Source: Ophiothrix spiculata (taxonomy: Eukaryota > Echinodermata > Ophiuroidea > Amphilepidida > Ophiotrichidae). Taken from it: 20,738 nucleotides of DNA. Of the stretch, positions 7,881 through 15,943 are shown one piece after another. The notes beneath the pieces were generated by a model. That model saw only the letters and a list, made by a program, of their open reading frames with translations, had not been told where the DNA came from and did not search any database. The stretch lies in assembly GCA_000969725.1 (NCBI GenBank), contig JXSR01S018802.1. One strand, written 5' to 3'. The translations under genes and the position numbers were made by a program. Positions within the stretch are counted from its first letter, which is position 1. Each line of letters opens with the position of its first letter.

Positions 7881-8902
7881 CAGGGTGTCTAAAAATAAAC
7901 TCCCCATGGCAACTATAGACATATGTATTGATAGAGGAAACTTGTAGAATTAATTTGATACCAAACATGATATAATTTCCACTTTTGAAAGTCATTTTCA
8001 ACGTAAATTACGTCAAACGTAAAAAGCCTATTTTATACTGAGAATAAAAACACATGTGCGCGTCACATGTAGAGGAGGGAGCAATCTTTGAAGACAGGAG
8101 AATCATTCATGATCATTTTAATGACTAATTCAGCGAAACAGCTTTTACAATGTTAATTCAAAGATTTTTGATTGTGGTTTTGTCTTAATAATTACATAAT
8201 GCTCATTAAAATGTTTTTAATTTGTCAAAGCGTAACTCTCGCATTATGCTCATCTTTAAATGGTACACAACAGCAGTACCCCTTATTACACATTCAAAGT
8301 TACACTCACAGGGACATATCAAATTACTCCTTCTTACCCAGATTAAGCTGCCTAGTATTTCAGAATATGTTCTAGATGGCCTCCTTGCAGATTTCATAAA
8401 AACATTTTACTCTAACGACAAAGCTCTGGACGTTTGTGCATGCGTTTTTCTTGATCTTCCTGTTTTTACTGATGATGTTCTGTTTCAGGTCAGGAATAGT
8501 CCATGGTGTTGGGATATACTGCCCTTCAGATAACCCAAAAAAGTAATCAAGTGGACTTAAATCATGGGAGTGAAAGGGCCAATGTTTCTTTGTCTTGAGC
8601 AATATGATTGTTCATGAAAAAGTTAATCAAGAAAGCCATTCTCAACCGTTTAGCTGTATGAGGCCTCATGTCGTTATAGTGAAGTTGCAGAAGACTATAA
8701 TCACTGTATGGTATATTGGCTCAACCACTTTGAACTTTCAGACCTTCTTGCTATCTTAGAAGTTTACTGATTGCATAATGTTTGGTATCAAAAGAATTCT
8801 ACAAGTTTCCTCTATCAATACATATGTCTATAGTTGCCATGCGAATCCTGGTTTTAGAGTTATAAGCATCTAAAAATGGGGAGTTAATTTTTGGACACCC
8901 TG
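7881..8902 (-). mobile_element. Mariner-like DNA transposon, decayed and internally deleted
   Basis: Both ends carry inverted repeats starting CAGGGTGTC(T/C)AAAAAT, flanked by TA (7879-7880 and 8903-8904). Inverted arms extend about 90 bp: caactatagacatatgtatt near 7911 mirrors its inverse near 8817, and ataccaaacat near 7960 mirrors atgtttggtat near 8778. The right arm has about 40 extra bases (about 8844-8885). Total length is 1022 bp, shorter than usual for a full mariner, and the transposase N-terminal region is missing. The orientation follows the transposase remnant on the minus strand. Confidence 0.85.
8372..8700 (-). pseudogene. Mariner-type transposase remnant (C-terminal catalytic part, frameshifted)
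   Basis: On the minus strand the frame near 8690-8600 reads NDMRPHTAKRL, equivalent to the mariner D-N-x-R-P-H block containing the second catalytic Asp. A frameshift follows. The next frame (8602-8372) starts KTKKHWPF and contains HDLSPLDYFFG, the block with the third catalytic Asp. It ends near CFYEICKEAI before a stop. The N-terminal helix-turn-helix domains and the first Asp are not found upstream, where the inverted arm begins almost at once. The gene is therefore broken by deletion and frameshift and cannot encode an active transposase. Confidence 0.8.
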
Positions 8903-9024
8903 TAGTATCTACGGATTTGTCCTTATAACTCCCCTATTGCATTTTCTGCTACTTTCTCCACTATTGAATGCTCAGTATTCTATATTTACCGTAAATGATA
9001 TTGAAATATGAAAATGGCTCTGTT

Positions 9025-9056
9025 TTTTTATTTATTTATTTATTTATTTATTTATT
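9025..9056. repeat. (TTTA)n microsatellite in the polypyrimidine tract of intron 7
   Basis: About seven ttta units lie 20-50 bp before the AG of EGF exon 8 (cag, 9071-9073), where the polypyrimidine tract and branch point should be. Length change here could alter recognition of this exon. Confidence 0.85.
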
Positions 9057-9073
9057 TTTGGGTTTTTTGACAG

Positions 9074-9202
9074 TGGTTCCATCCAATCCGTGCGTATCAA
9101 ATCCATGTCCATCGAGTGCATCATGTTCAGCTATCCCGACGCAAGGTCGCAGCTACACATGTACCTGCCCGGATGGTTCGGTATCATTCACCACATGCAC
9201 AG
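9074..9202 (+). CDS. EGF-like domain exon 8 (divergent)
   Basis: A 129-nt phase 1-1 exon encoding 43 residues. Cysteines are at 7, 12, 18, 30, 32 and 42. The module is atypical after C5: PDGSVSFTTC lacks the usual aromatic-x-G-x-x-C ending, so the fold may be altered there. C1-C2 CVSNPC fits the O-glucose consensus C-x-S-x-(P/A)-C, and C2-C3 CPSSASC fits the O-fucose consensus. The acceptor is ttttttgacag and the donor gtagag. The TTTA microsatellite sits immediately upstream. Confidence 0.85.
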
Positions 9203-9519
9203 GTAGAGTCCCTTTTATTTCTCTTTTATTAAGATTTTCTAAACTTAAAACACTCATTCACACATCCACCTAATAATAATCAACACATACTGAAAGAGTA
9301 ACATATTTATTATCATAATCATCTCACACTCGTTTATCATGGCAACTGCATGTTTGTAAGTATCCGCACTGGGATTATGACATATAAAACAAAAATGGAC
9401 CACAATTACAAACAGATCACATCGTCTTGAAATCTATAAATATTTCTCTTCTTTCATTTTCATGATAATTTGATTGTTTTATTTTGTTATATTTTCAATC
9501 TAACCGCTGTCATACACAG
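9203..9519 (+). other. Intron 8
   Basis: A 317-bp AT-rich intron with no repeat or exon that I can see. The acceptor is catacacag (9511-9519). Confidence 0.7.
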
Positions 9520-9657
9520 ACCCATGCAATCCTAAGCCACATGGACCATGCCGAAATAATGGCGTTTGTTTTCGAGCAGCTCAAACCGATACAAACCCAT
9601 TTCTCTGCGTCTGCAATGCAGGCTTTACAGGGATTGTATGCGAAAGAGCTACTACAG
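9520..9657 (+). CDS. EGF-like domain exon 9
   Basis: A 138-nt phase 1-1 exon encoding 46 residues, with cysteines at 3, 11, 17, 30, 32 and 41. The C1-C2 spacing is long (seven residues between) and the C3-C4 loop is 12 residues. C5-C6 CNAGFTGIVC fits the EOGT consensus. C2-C3 CRNNGVC lacks the O-fucose residue. It ends ERATT, a short Thr linker. The acceptor is catacacag and the donor gtagaa. A longer open frame covering this region (from 9484) is in another phase and gives no EGF pattern; the cysteine frame chosen here fits the splice phase. Confidence 0.85.
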
Positions 9658-10197
9658 GTAGAACGACCAGTTTCAATTTTGTCATCGCTGTTATAGTTTC
9701 TTAGAAATTATATACCTTTGTGCTCTCATTGGCCCAGGCCTGTGTGTTTGTGAGCTCAATATATCGTTCGTTTCAAACCTATATGCGTTTCATTTCTACA
9801 AAATATTAGCCTAAATAACTGCATTATTTATTTACCATTCGCTTGTTTTTTGTTGCTGCACTTTTTCTTAAATTGAAAACGGTGGTGTCTTGTTACCAGA
9901 ATTTAATTGAAACTCACAATCATCCAAAAATTGCGCATGTTTCACAATATTTATAGATACCTGCTTGCATTTATTCGAAAAGCATAATAGTTGAAGCCAT
10001 GAAAGAGTTATGCCTTTAATTTATTATGTATTTTTCATTGCAATCTTTAGCATTATAATCATCTTTAAGTTTCTCCTGTTGGTTCCTACTCAGATTTACA
10101 TTTCCCTCTTGGCGTCCACTATAGCAATGCGGTGTGGGCAAATCTAAAGCATAGTTCATAGATCGAAGACTTCATCGCAATCTTTTCATAATTTCAG
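9658..10197 (+). other. Intron 9
   Basis: A 540-bp AT-rich intron. I see no exon, tandem repeat or clear inverted-repeat element in it. The acceptor is cataatttcag (10187-10197). Confidence 0.7.
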
Positions 10198-10332
10198 TTA
10201 ACGCATGCGCATCTTCTCCATGCCTTTTTGATGGCACCTGTATTCAGCAATCTGGAGCGACTTACCGATGCATTTGTCCAGCAGGAAGAACTGGCATTAA
10301 TTGCGAAAGAGTACCACCTGGCCCTGTCGTAG
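10198..10332 (+). CDS. EGF-like domain exon 10
   Basis: A 135-nt phase 1-1 exon encoding 45 residues, with cysteines at 4, 9, 15, 25, 27 and 36. It carries all three O-glycan consensus motifs: C1-C2 CASSPC (O-glucose), C2-C3 CLFDGTC (O-fucose) and C5-C6 CPAGRTGINC (EOGT). A Pro/Val tail, ERVPPGPVV, follows the last cysteine and may act as a linker. The acceptor is atttcag and the donor gtagg. It was identified by cysteine pattern and splice signals. Confidence 0.88.
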   Translation, partial: LTHAHLLHAFLMAPVFSNLERLTDAFVQQEELALIAKEYHLALS

Positions 10333-10426
10333 GTAGGAAAATGGTGACTTGGTCATCTTCCTCGGAATAGTTGTTAACGATCTTAGAAATTGCTAAAAAA
10401 TGCAAAAAGGAGAAGACTGTCCATAA

Positions 10427-10598
10427 TAGACGACTTTCGTACGTCCCATAATGCATCTTGAAAGTACCGCAAATACGGGACCTTGTGACGTAATATTGCT
10501 CAGTCTACCATATTAGAAGTTCTGCGCATTGCACACAACTCAACTGCGCAGTTTGCAGTACTATCAAGATGCATTATGGGACATACGAAAGTGGTCTA
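10427..10598. mobile_element. TAGACCA-type palindromic MITE, copy B
   Basis: The left end tagacgactttcgtacgtcc and the right end ggacatacgaaagtggtcta are inverted arms of about 40 bp with the same cccataatgcatcttgaaag core as copy A. The centre is longer (about 90 bp) and contains ccatattagaagttctgcgc, shared in part with copy C. Small mismatches within the arms show independent ageing. Confidence 0.85.
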
Positions 10599-11050
10599 TT
10601 CGATTGCAGAATCACAACCGTTATTCAAGCATTGCCATAATTTCTTGCACCATGTACATATATCTTCTTTCTTTAAGTTGCACAACTTCCATTTATGCAT
10701 TCTTTATGCTGTAGGAATTAACATTAATGTAGCAATTATTCTTTTAAAAAATGTGTGTAATAGTGTAAAGAAAAAGTGTACTTTAGGTTTAACCAAAATA
10801 TGACCCTTGCCCTAAAACTAACCTACGACCTGACCCTTAAAGGCATCATTAGCCATGATCCGCCTGGATATGAAAACTTGTGAAAACTTATTGAATCAAA
10901 GAAAGGCCCTAATAGAATCAAAACAAATAAAATAAATCATATCACTTGCTCTAAACGTGAATAAATTATGTTCACAATTTTCAGCAAAATTAATTTCTTA
11001 CAGTTATGTCAGCAGTGTTTCTTATTTTCCTAAAGGTTGAGATGCCAAAT

Positions 11051-11132
11051 GTACGCCTGTTGATTTAAAAGTGAACATTATTCTTTAGGAAGTACGCCTG
11101 TTGATTTAAAAGTGAACATTATTCTTTAGGAA
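11051..11132 (+). repeat. Perfect 41-bp direct tandem repeat
   Basis: The unit starting gtacgcctgttgatttaaaa and ending attctttaggaa occurs at 11051-11091 and 11092-11132 with no mismatch. It lies deep in intron 10. Both units contain ctttag followed by g, a pseudo-acceptor, but no coding sequence follows. Confidence 0.9.
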
Positions 11133-12191
11133 GGTTAAATATGCTTAACAACATGATTTCTTCACTGAAATATATTGTTAGTATCAAAGATGTTTGAATT
11201 TTAAGAATTTAGTAATTTATTTCTAGAAAAACTATCACTAAATTTGTAATTCTCCAGAAAATGAAACATTCAAAGCACAAATAATTGTTCGTTTTACTAT
11301 AAATGTTCAAGTTCATCAGGAATGGTTTTTGATATTAGTTATTAGGTGGAGGGACTTTCTAAAAATGCATAAAATCAGTAGGTGTTGAGGAAAATTGACT
11401 CTAACTTCACTTCGGTGATCGTGGCTAATGGCTTTAACCTCAAGTGTGATCATAACAAGGTACATTCACACATATGGTCACATCACTACCTTGACACTGA
11501 TTTTTAAACACAACCCTAACATTTCGAGGTTACCTAAAGTACATTTGTTCTTCGTGCAAATGAATAATCCTGTATTAAGCATACGTAAACACGTTCTAAA
11601 ATTAATTTCACCACCGAAGCTGTTGCAACAATTCAGATGTCGTATTTGTCTTTATTATGAAGAAAGAAAGAAAAAATAGAGAGAACAAGTAATACAAGTT
11701 TTTAACAAATTTATGTGAGGCAGTACATAAATCAGTAGGAAAATCAAAAAATACGAATGATCCATTCCTAAACAAATATTCCACTTTGACCATAAGAGCT
11801 TATACCAAAACAGTAGCCCCGAATGAATGTGCCACTTAGAAGGTTGAAACACTAGATAGGGTGACTTTACAGTGGTCAAGATGTTTAAGAAAAATACTTA
11901 ACTACAAATTAATTTGTCAAGCCAGTGAAATACACGCAAATTGTCCACTTCCACTGACACTAGTAGGTTATTCACTATCTCGATGATTTTCGAAAAATAT
12001 CATCGAATTGCCGCTGTTGTGAAATCACAAAAGTTTTATTTTAATTATTTAGGTCCATGTATTTATTTTTCTTGACTTATTATTCATTCACTTGTGTTGT
12101 TCTTTTTAAACAGCACATGTGAAAGAAATTCTTAGATCTTGAGTTAAAGACTTTTCATTCTTTGACATTTACTGTTCTTGTTACTTTTTAG

Positions 12192-12299
12192 GTCCATGTA
12201 ACCCCAATCCATGCGTATATGGTGCGTGTGGTATCAATGGTGCTGACTACGTTTGTACTTGTAACAGTGGATGGAACGGACGTAACTGTGACAGCATAG
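12192..12299 (+). CDS. EGF-like domain exon 11 (short, last of the EGF array)
   Basis: A 108-nt phase 1-1 exon encoding 36 residues, the shortest EGF module here. Cysteines are at 3, 8, 13, 22, 24 and 33, with one residue less between C2 and C3. C5-C6 CNSGWNGRNC has Trp and Asn at the positions of Phe and Ser/Thr, so the EOGT site is lost. No O-fucose or O-glucose motif is seen. The acceptor is cttttag and the donor gtaagt. The next exon switches to HYR, so this marks the domain boundary in the protein. Confidence 0.87.
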   Translation, partial: VHVTPIHAYMVRVVSMVLTTFVLVTVDGTDVTVTA

Positions 12300-12871
12300 G
12301 TAAGTTGCAGGAAAAGATTAGTTGAATGTGAAATTGTGATTCCGCATAAGTTATTTCAGTAAGCTTTATAGAATGGGCACAAATATGGATTCAAAGCAAT
12401 TCACTTGCTATAGTAATCTACTATATTTTTTTCAAAGAAAAAAAAAAGGTAAATCAACTTTGGATTGTAATTTTAAAAGCTTTATAATGTGGAGGTTTTT
12501 ATAATTTCATCACTTTGTATGAAATGATAGTATATTATGATATTTAAAGAGGAAAAATATGTTTCAATTGAACCGGATAATTGGGGCAATCTACACGGAG
12601 TGCTGATCCAGATGCAAATGCATCTTGGAGATGCGCATCTCGGAGATCCGCATCTCCGTAGACCGCTTGTACCGTACGCGTACACTGAGTGTTGTGCAGC
12701 AGATCCGGATCTGACGCCCATGTAGCCACAGTCTTCTGCAAAGCGGTTTACGGAGATACGTTATCATCTGGATTTGCACTCCCGTGTAGATTTCCCCAAT
12801 GTCTAATACCAACCCATTACTAGATTCACGTTTCATAATATACTGTTGCATTTTTTCTTTCATGAATGTAG
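12300..12871 (+). other. Intron 11
   Basis: A 572-bp intron with a large palindromic element at 12579-12800. The rest is AT-rich without an exon. The acceptor is catgaatgtag. Confidence 0.7.
12579..12800. mobile_element. GC-richer palindromic element, about 222 bp
   Basis: The left end attggggcaatctacacgga mirrors the right end cgtgtagatttccccaat. The arms continue inward with gagtgc...atccagatg against catctggatttgcactc, and ctccgtagaccgctt near 12655 against aagcggtttacggag near 12740. The centre contains repeated gagatgcgcatctc/gagatccgcatctc blocks that are themselves palindromic. Several overlapping open frames on both strands come from this symmetry. There is no transposase. The target duplication is unclear. 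Confidence 0.65.
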
Positions 12872-13153
12872 ATTTACCTCCTCCGACATTCCAGGGATGT
12901 CCAGGGAGTCAAATTCAGCTGACCTATCCATTGGAGCGAGGAGAAACAAATGCCTTTGTAGATCTTAGAATTCAAGCTCGAGATAACGGTGGCAATATTT
13001 TGGATCTTCAGGTCGTCAATGGCCCCGCTGTAATATTTCCCGCCAAAATTGCCTACCACACAGATTACAGATTTGGCCAGGCATTTACCTATAGAGCTAC
13101 GGATCCTGCCACTGGATTGTCTTCAGATTGCCAGTTTGTTATTCGCTTGCAAG
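12872..13153 (+). CDS. HYR-type domain exon, type A (1)
   Basis: A 282-nt phase 1-1 exon encoding 94 residues. It begins DLPPPTFQGCP, matching the P-P-x-(I/F)-x-C-P start of HYR (hyalin repeat) domains. It continues with AFVDLRIQARDN and ends with TYRATDPATGLSSDCQFVIRL, matching the HYR ending of aromatic-x-A-x-D-x2-G...C-x-F-x-(V/I). Two cysteines flank the domain. HYR domains have an Ig-like beta fold and occur in extracellular adhesion proteins. It is most similar to the third HYR exon (14380) and much less to the second and fourth. The acceptor is gaatgtag and the donor gtgaga. Confidence 0.85.
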
Positions 13154-13629
13154 GTGAGATAGATATGGTATTGCCATTTTCAAATACGTAAATGAGTTAA
13201 GGTCTTGTTATGCCAATGATATTTTGTAGTTGATCTAACTGTTGTACATTTCATTTGAGAAAGCCACACTCTAAGAAATAAACGTTTTAAATAAAGGTTC
13301 TCAATCATGTGTAATTTTTTAATCTTGTTAGGATAGCTCTCTCTATCAAACCTCTAAAAAGATACATTAATTTGAATTTAGAGAATCCGCAAAAGGTCTC
13401 TAAATAACTAAAAATGGTTCTGTAACATTTGTGAAACCATTTTTATGTTTTTTTGGAACTTTTACCGGTTCTCACGAGAGGACAACTTTAGAACCTTTTT
13501 AAAACCATTATTCCTAGATGATGGAGGGAAGGGTAAATGAATGTGTTTTACGTCAGGTATCAGAAACATTCATTTTACTTTTAAGACACAATTAGTAAAT
13601 ATAAACATGACTTGATGATTATTTTCCAG
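13154..13629 (+). other. Intron 12
   Basis: A 476-bp intron. Half of it is a degenerate inverted-repeat element (13271-13517). No exon is seen. The acceptor is attttccag. Confidence 0.65.
13271..13517. mobile_element. Degenerate inverted-repeat element (MITE-like)
   Basis: The left segment ctaagaaataaacgttttaa with aaggttctc (13271-13302) is the imperfect inverse of the right segment gaacctttttaaaaccattattcctag (about 13491-13517). The middle has further reversed gaacc/ggttc blocks. The pairing is imperfect, so this is an old element or a weak call. Confidence 0.45.
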
Positions 13630-13890
13630 ACACCGAACCACCAACTCTTACCTGTCCCGAAAACATCGTGCGAGCAACATTTGAAACCTCTGTCAGTATC
13701 GAGTGGCCTCCTGCTACGGCTACGGACAACCTGCAACTGCGACCTGATTCCATGCTTTATAGCATGCCAAGTGGGTCTATCTTCCAAGCACATCCTCAAC
13801 CGAGGCCTCAGACCATCGTTGTTAGGGCATATGACACTTTTAACAACGAGGGAGTTTGTTCATTTGAAGTTTCAGCGCAAAGATTAACTG
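13630..13890 (+). CDS. HYR-type domain exon, type B (1)
   Basis: A 261-nt phase 1-1 exon encoding 87 residues. It starts DTEPPTLTCPENIV, the canonical HYR opening, followed by SIEWPPATATDNLQL and ending TIVVRAYDTFNNEGVCSF. These match the HYR landmarks W-x2-P-x-A-x-D-N and (V/A)-x-A-x-D-x2-N-x2-x-C-x-F. Two cysteines, one near each end, should form the single disulphide. It pairs with the fourth HYR exon (15125) as type B. The acceptor is attttccag and the donor gtgagt. Confidence 0.92.
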
Positions 13891-14379
13891 GTGAGTAAAA
13901 AACAAATGAATCGTTTACATTTTTTTAGAACTACTGTTCATAAACAATTCTATATTTAACTTACAAAACTTGTTATTATTACTAGAATATTCACCGTGGA
14001 TCACTATTTTGTTACAATATTGGCGTCCTAAAAATCGTCAATATGAAAAGAATCCAGTCATCGACAGTTATGAAGTCAAAGTTAGCTCAATATTTAACCA
14101 AATAATAGTCTGATTTAAACATCTTTCTGGGATATGGCCTGTATTCCAGAAAGGTGTTTAGCTAAACCAAGGTTTAACTGAACATCAACTGTCCAGAAAT
14201 GATATGCACCGTGCAGCTTTCAAGCTGAACAGTTCAATGAGCCGTGCTGTTGACGATAAATAAAACCATGGTTTACATAAACACCTTTCTGAAATACGGA
14301 CCTATAGTGTATACAAAGTTAACTAGTACTTTAAAAAAACAACTTACAAGTAACTTTGTACACGATTATCATCTTACAG
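13891..14379 (+). other. Intron 13
   Basis: A 489-bp intron containing a palindromic element at 14136-14302. The remainder shows nothing further. The acceptor is catcttacag. Confidence 0.7.
14136..14302. mobile_element. Palindromic MITE with 3-bp target duplication (TAT)
   Basis: The left end GGCCTGTATTCCAGAAAGG with gtgttta is mirrored at the right by taaacacc followed by TTTCTGAAATACGGACC. TAT flanks both sides (14133-14135 and 14303-14305). Inside, aaaccaaggttt mirrors aaaccatggttt. The total length is 167 bp. The GGCC start and 3-bp target site resemble the 1244-1463 element, although the TIR sequences differ. An upstream ATG near 14244 that appears to extend the next exon comes from this element. 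Confidence 0.7.
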
Positions 14380-14655
14380 ATGCTCCACCACCAACGTTTA
14401 CCAATTGCCCCCAAGGGGAAACCAAATCATATACGCTTACCCCCAAAACCAACAAAGCCTTTGTGGATCTCAACATTCAAGCCCGCGATGCTACATCTCA
14501 ACCTGCTGTAATCACCACCTTAGAAGGTCCTGTGCTTAACTTGCCAGGGGATGTCGTGTATGAGGAAGCTTACAGGCGAGGACAGTTAGTAAGATTGCAA
14601 GCATCGGATGCAAATGGAGTCACTGCTGAGTGTTCTTTCACGCTGAAATTGGTTG
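14380..14655 (+). CDS. HYR-type domain exon, type A (2)
   Basis: A 276-nt phase 1-1 exon encoding 92 residues. It begins DAPPPTFTNCPQ, contains NKAFVDLNIQARDA and ends with LQASDANGVTAECSFTLKL. These are colinear with the first type A exon (12872), including the shared AFVDL-x-IQARD segment. This is a variant HYR fold with its two cysteines at the expected ends. The acceptor is atcttacag and the donor gtgagt. Any start at the upstream in-frame ATG (14244) would require translation through intron and transposon sequence, so the splice acceptor is preferred. Confidence 0.87.
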
Positions 14656-15124
14656 GTGAGTTGATTAACAAGAATCTGTTTTACCATACTCCATTTTCAT
14701 TGTGAGTATCCAACACGCCAATTGTATTATACTAGACCAGTTCGTATGTCCCATAATGCATCTTGAAGTACCGCAAATATGGGCATTTCTGCGCGAACGA
14801 CCATATTACTACGTTGCGCGCATGACGTCATTTGCGCAGACCGTAATAATATGGTTAACTAAGCGTTTACGGTACTTATGGGTATTGTATGGTTTATGCT
14901 TTATGGGACATACAAAGTTGGTCTCTTACGGCTTGTCATAGAATGTCGAATTGACAATTATACAGAACTTCCAGCAAATTCTTATTTCAATGTACCCTAA
15001 GTTAACGCTACAATTAAAAACTTAAGCACATTGACATGATCAATTAAACCAAGGTAAACAGTAAACAAGCTTGTGGGCATAACTGGTTAAATATGAATTC
15101 ATTTTGCTGTCCATGTTCATTTAG
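14656..15124 (+). other. Intron 14
   Basis: It contains MITE copy C (14733-14925). The left breakpoint of the 1846-bp tandem duplication falls at 14981, so the last 144 bp of this intron, including its acceptor, are repeated at 16827-16970. Confidence 0.8.
14733..14925. mobile_element. TAGACCA-type palindromic MITE, copy C
   Basis: The left end tagaccagttcgtatgtccc and the right end gggacatacaaagttggtct form inverted arms. The left arm keeps the cataatgcatcttgaagtac core, but the right arm has decayed (cggtacttatgggtattgta...). This is the most diverged and longest (193 bp) of the three copies. Its centre includes cgcgcatgacgtcatttgcg, itself near-palindromic. Confidence 0.8.
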
Positions 15125-15385
15125 ATGACGATCCTCCTAAAGTTGACTGTCCTTCAAACATTGTCGACCAAACAACAAACAACGGCAAGGTGATCAATTG
15201 GAGTAAAGCAGAAGTAACAGACAACCTTAAACTACGCTCGATCAATCCGATAGAGTACGATCCACCCAATGCAACCATGATAAAGGCAGCTTCTGATGGA
15301 TTTTCACAAATCGTTACGGTTACAACATGGGATAGCTTTAATAATGAAGGGTCATGTCAGTTCCTCATTACACTCTATCAAATAG
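15125..15385 (+). CDS. HYR-type domain exon, type B (2), duplication copy 1
   Basis: A 261-nt phase 1-1 exon encoding 87 residues. It starts DDDPPKVDCPSNIV, continues VINWSKAEVTDNLKL and ends with VTTWDSFNNEGSCQF. It is a type B HYR like the exon at 13630, sharing TDNL-x-LR and D-(T/S)-FNNEG-x-C-x-F. The Trp-x2-(P/A) and terminal cysteine landmarks are kept. The acceptor is catttag and the donor gtaaga. An identical exon lies at 16971-17231. Confidence 0.92.
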
Positions 15386-15943
15386 GTAAGATCTAGAATA
15401 GACTAGTGAAATACCGTGTCATGCTATTAACAAGTCGTGAAAGATGCGTTATAGAAAAACAAATTTGATTTATAGTTTTATCAATTCGCCAAAGTACAAA
15501 ACCTAGCGATTTCTCCACATTACCAACACGACTATCAATCAGCTTTTTCAACTCTTTATTATTGGCCTCTTTGATTCACAAGCTTCACAAGAGAACCTCA
15601 ACATACAAAATTGGCATTTATACGTCTAATGTTGCGTCATTGATGAACCGGGTCCTTCTGATTTGCAGTCAACAACCGACATCGACCAATTGGTTTTTAT
15701 GTTCACCTTTGATGCATCAAAATACCAAAACACCACCTCTAATACCAACTAATTTAGACTCAAAATAGGCTGACCGATTGCACAACATATACTGACATAT
15801 TGCTGTTGTAAAGCAGAAGTTATTGAGTCCAACGGCTGTTTGTAAATTCTATGAGGAACCTTTACTAAGCTGTATTAAGGAAGCTTAATGAAACACCTGT
15901 GTATAACACTCATTTTAACCTGTTTTAAATATGTATTTTACAG
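15386..15943 (+). other. Intron 15 (copy 1; copy 2 at 17232-17789)
   Basis: A 558-bp AT-rich intron with no exon or element recognised. A 68-codon open frame at 15562 shows no domain and is intronic. The acceptor is tattttacag (15934-15943). Confidence 0.75.

Larger units (their letters stand above)
5275..9073 (+). other. Intron 7 (3.8 kb, transposon-rich)
   Basis: The largest intron. In order it holds a GATA microsatellite and truncated LINE fragment (5449-5970), an inverted-repeat element (6370-6545), a degenerate tandem repeat of about 45 bp (7074-7282), a mariner-like element (7881-8902) and a TTTA microsatellite next to the acceptor (9025-9056). I see no coding exon. The stretches 5970-6370, 6550-7070 and 7290-7880 hold nothing I recognise. 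Confidence 0.7.
10333..12191 (+). other. Intron 10 (1.86 kb)
   Basis: It holds MITE copy B (10427-10598) and a perfect 41-bp tandem repeat (11051-11132). No exon is visible. Open frames near 11428-11679 and on the minus strand at 11608-11879 lack domain features or splice context and look like chance. The acceptor is gttactttttag. Confidence 0.7.

Noticed and set aside
8222-8533. 103-codon plus-strand open frame
   Set aside because: It is antisense to the mariner transposase remnant and shows no domain of its own.
9484-9696. 70-codon plus frame covering EGF exon 9
   Set aside because: It is in the wrong phase; only the alternative frame gives six EGF-spaced cysteines with a phase 1 acceptor and donor.
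10790-10850. Telomere-like CCCTAA degenerate stretch (cccttgccctaaaactaacc)
   Set aside because: Only isolated, diverged units are present; this is not enough to call an interstitial telomeric repeat.
12482-12863. Several overlapping open frames on both strands
   Set aside because: They mirror one another because of the 12579-12800 palindrome and have no recognisable domain or splice context.
14244-14705. 153-codon open frame starting with ATG upstream of a HYR exon
   Set aside because: Its first 45 codons lie in a palindromic transposon and intron sequence. A clean acceptor (cttacag, ending 14379) and matching phase place the true exon start at 14380.
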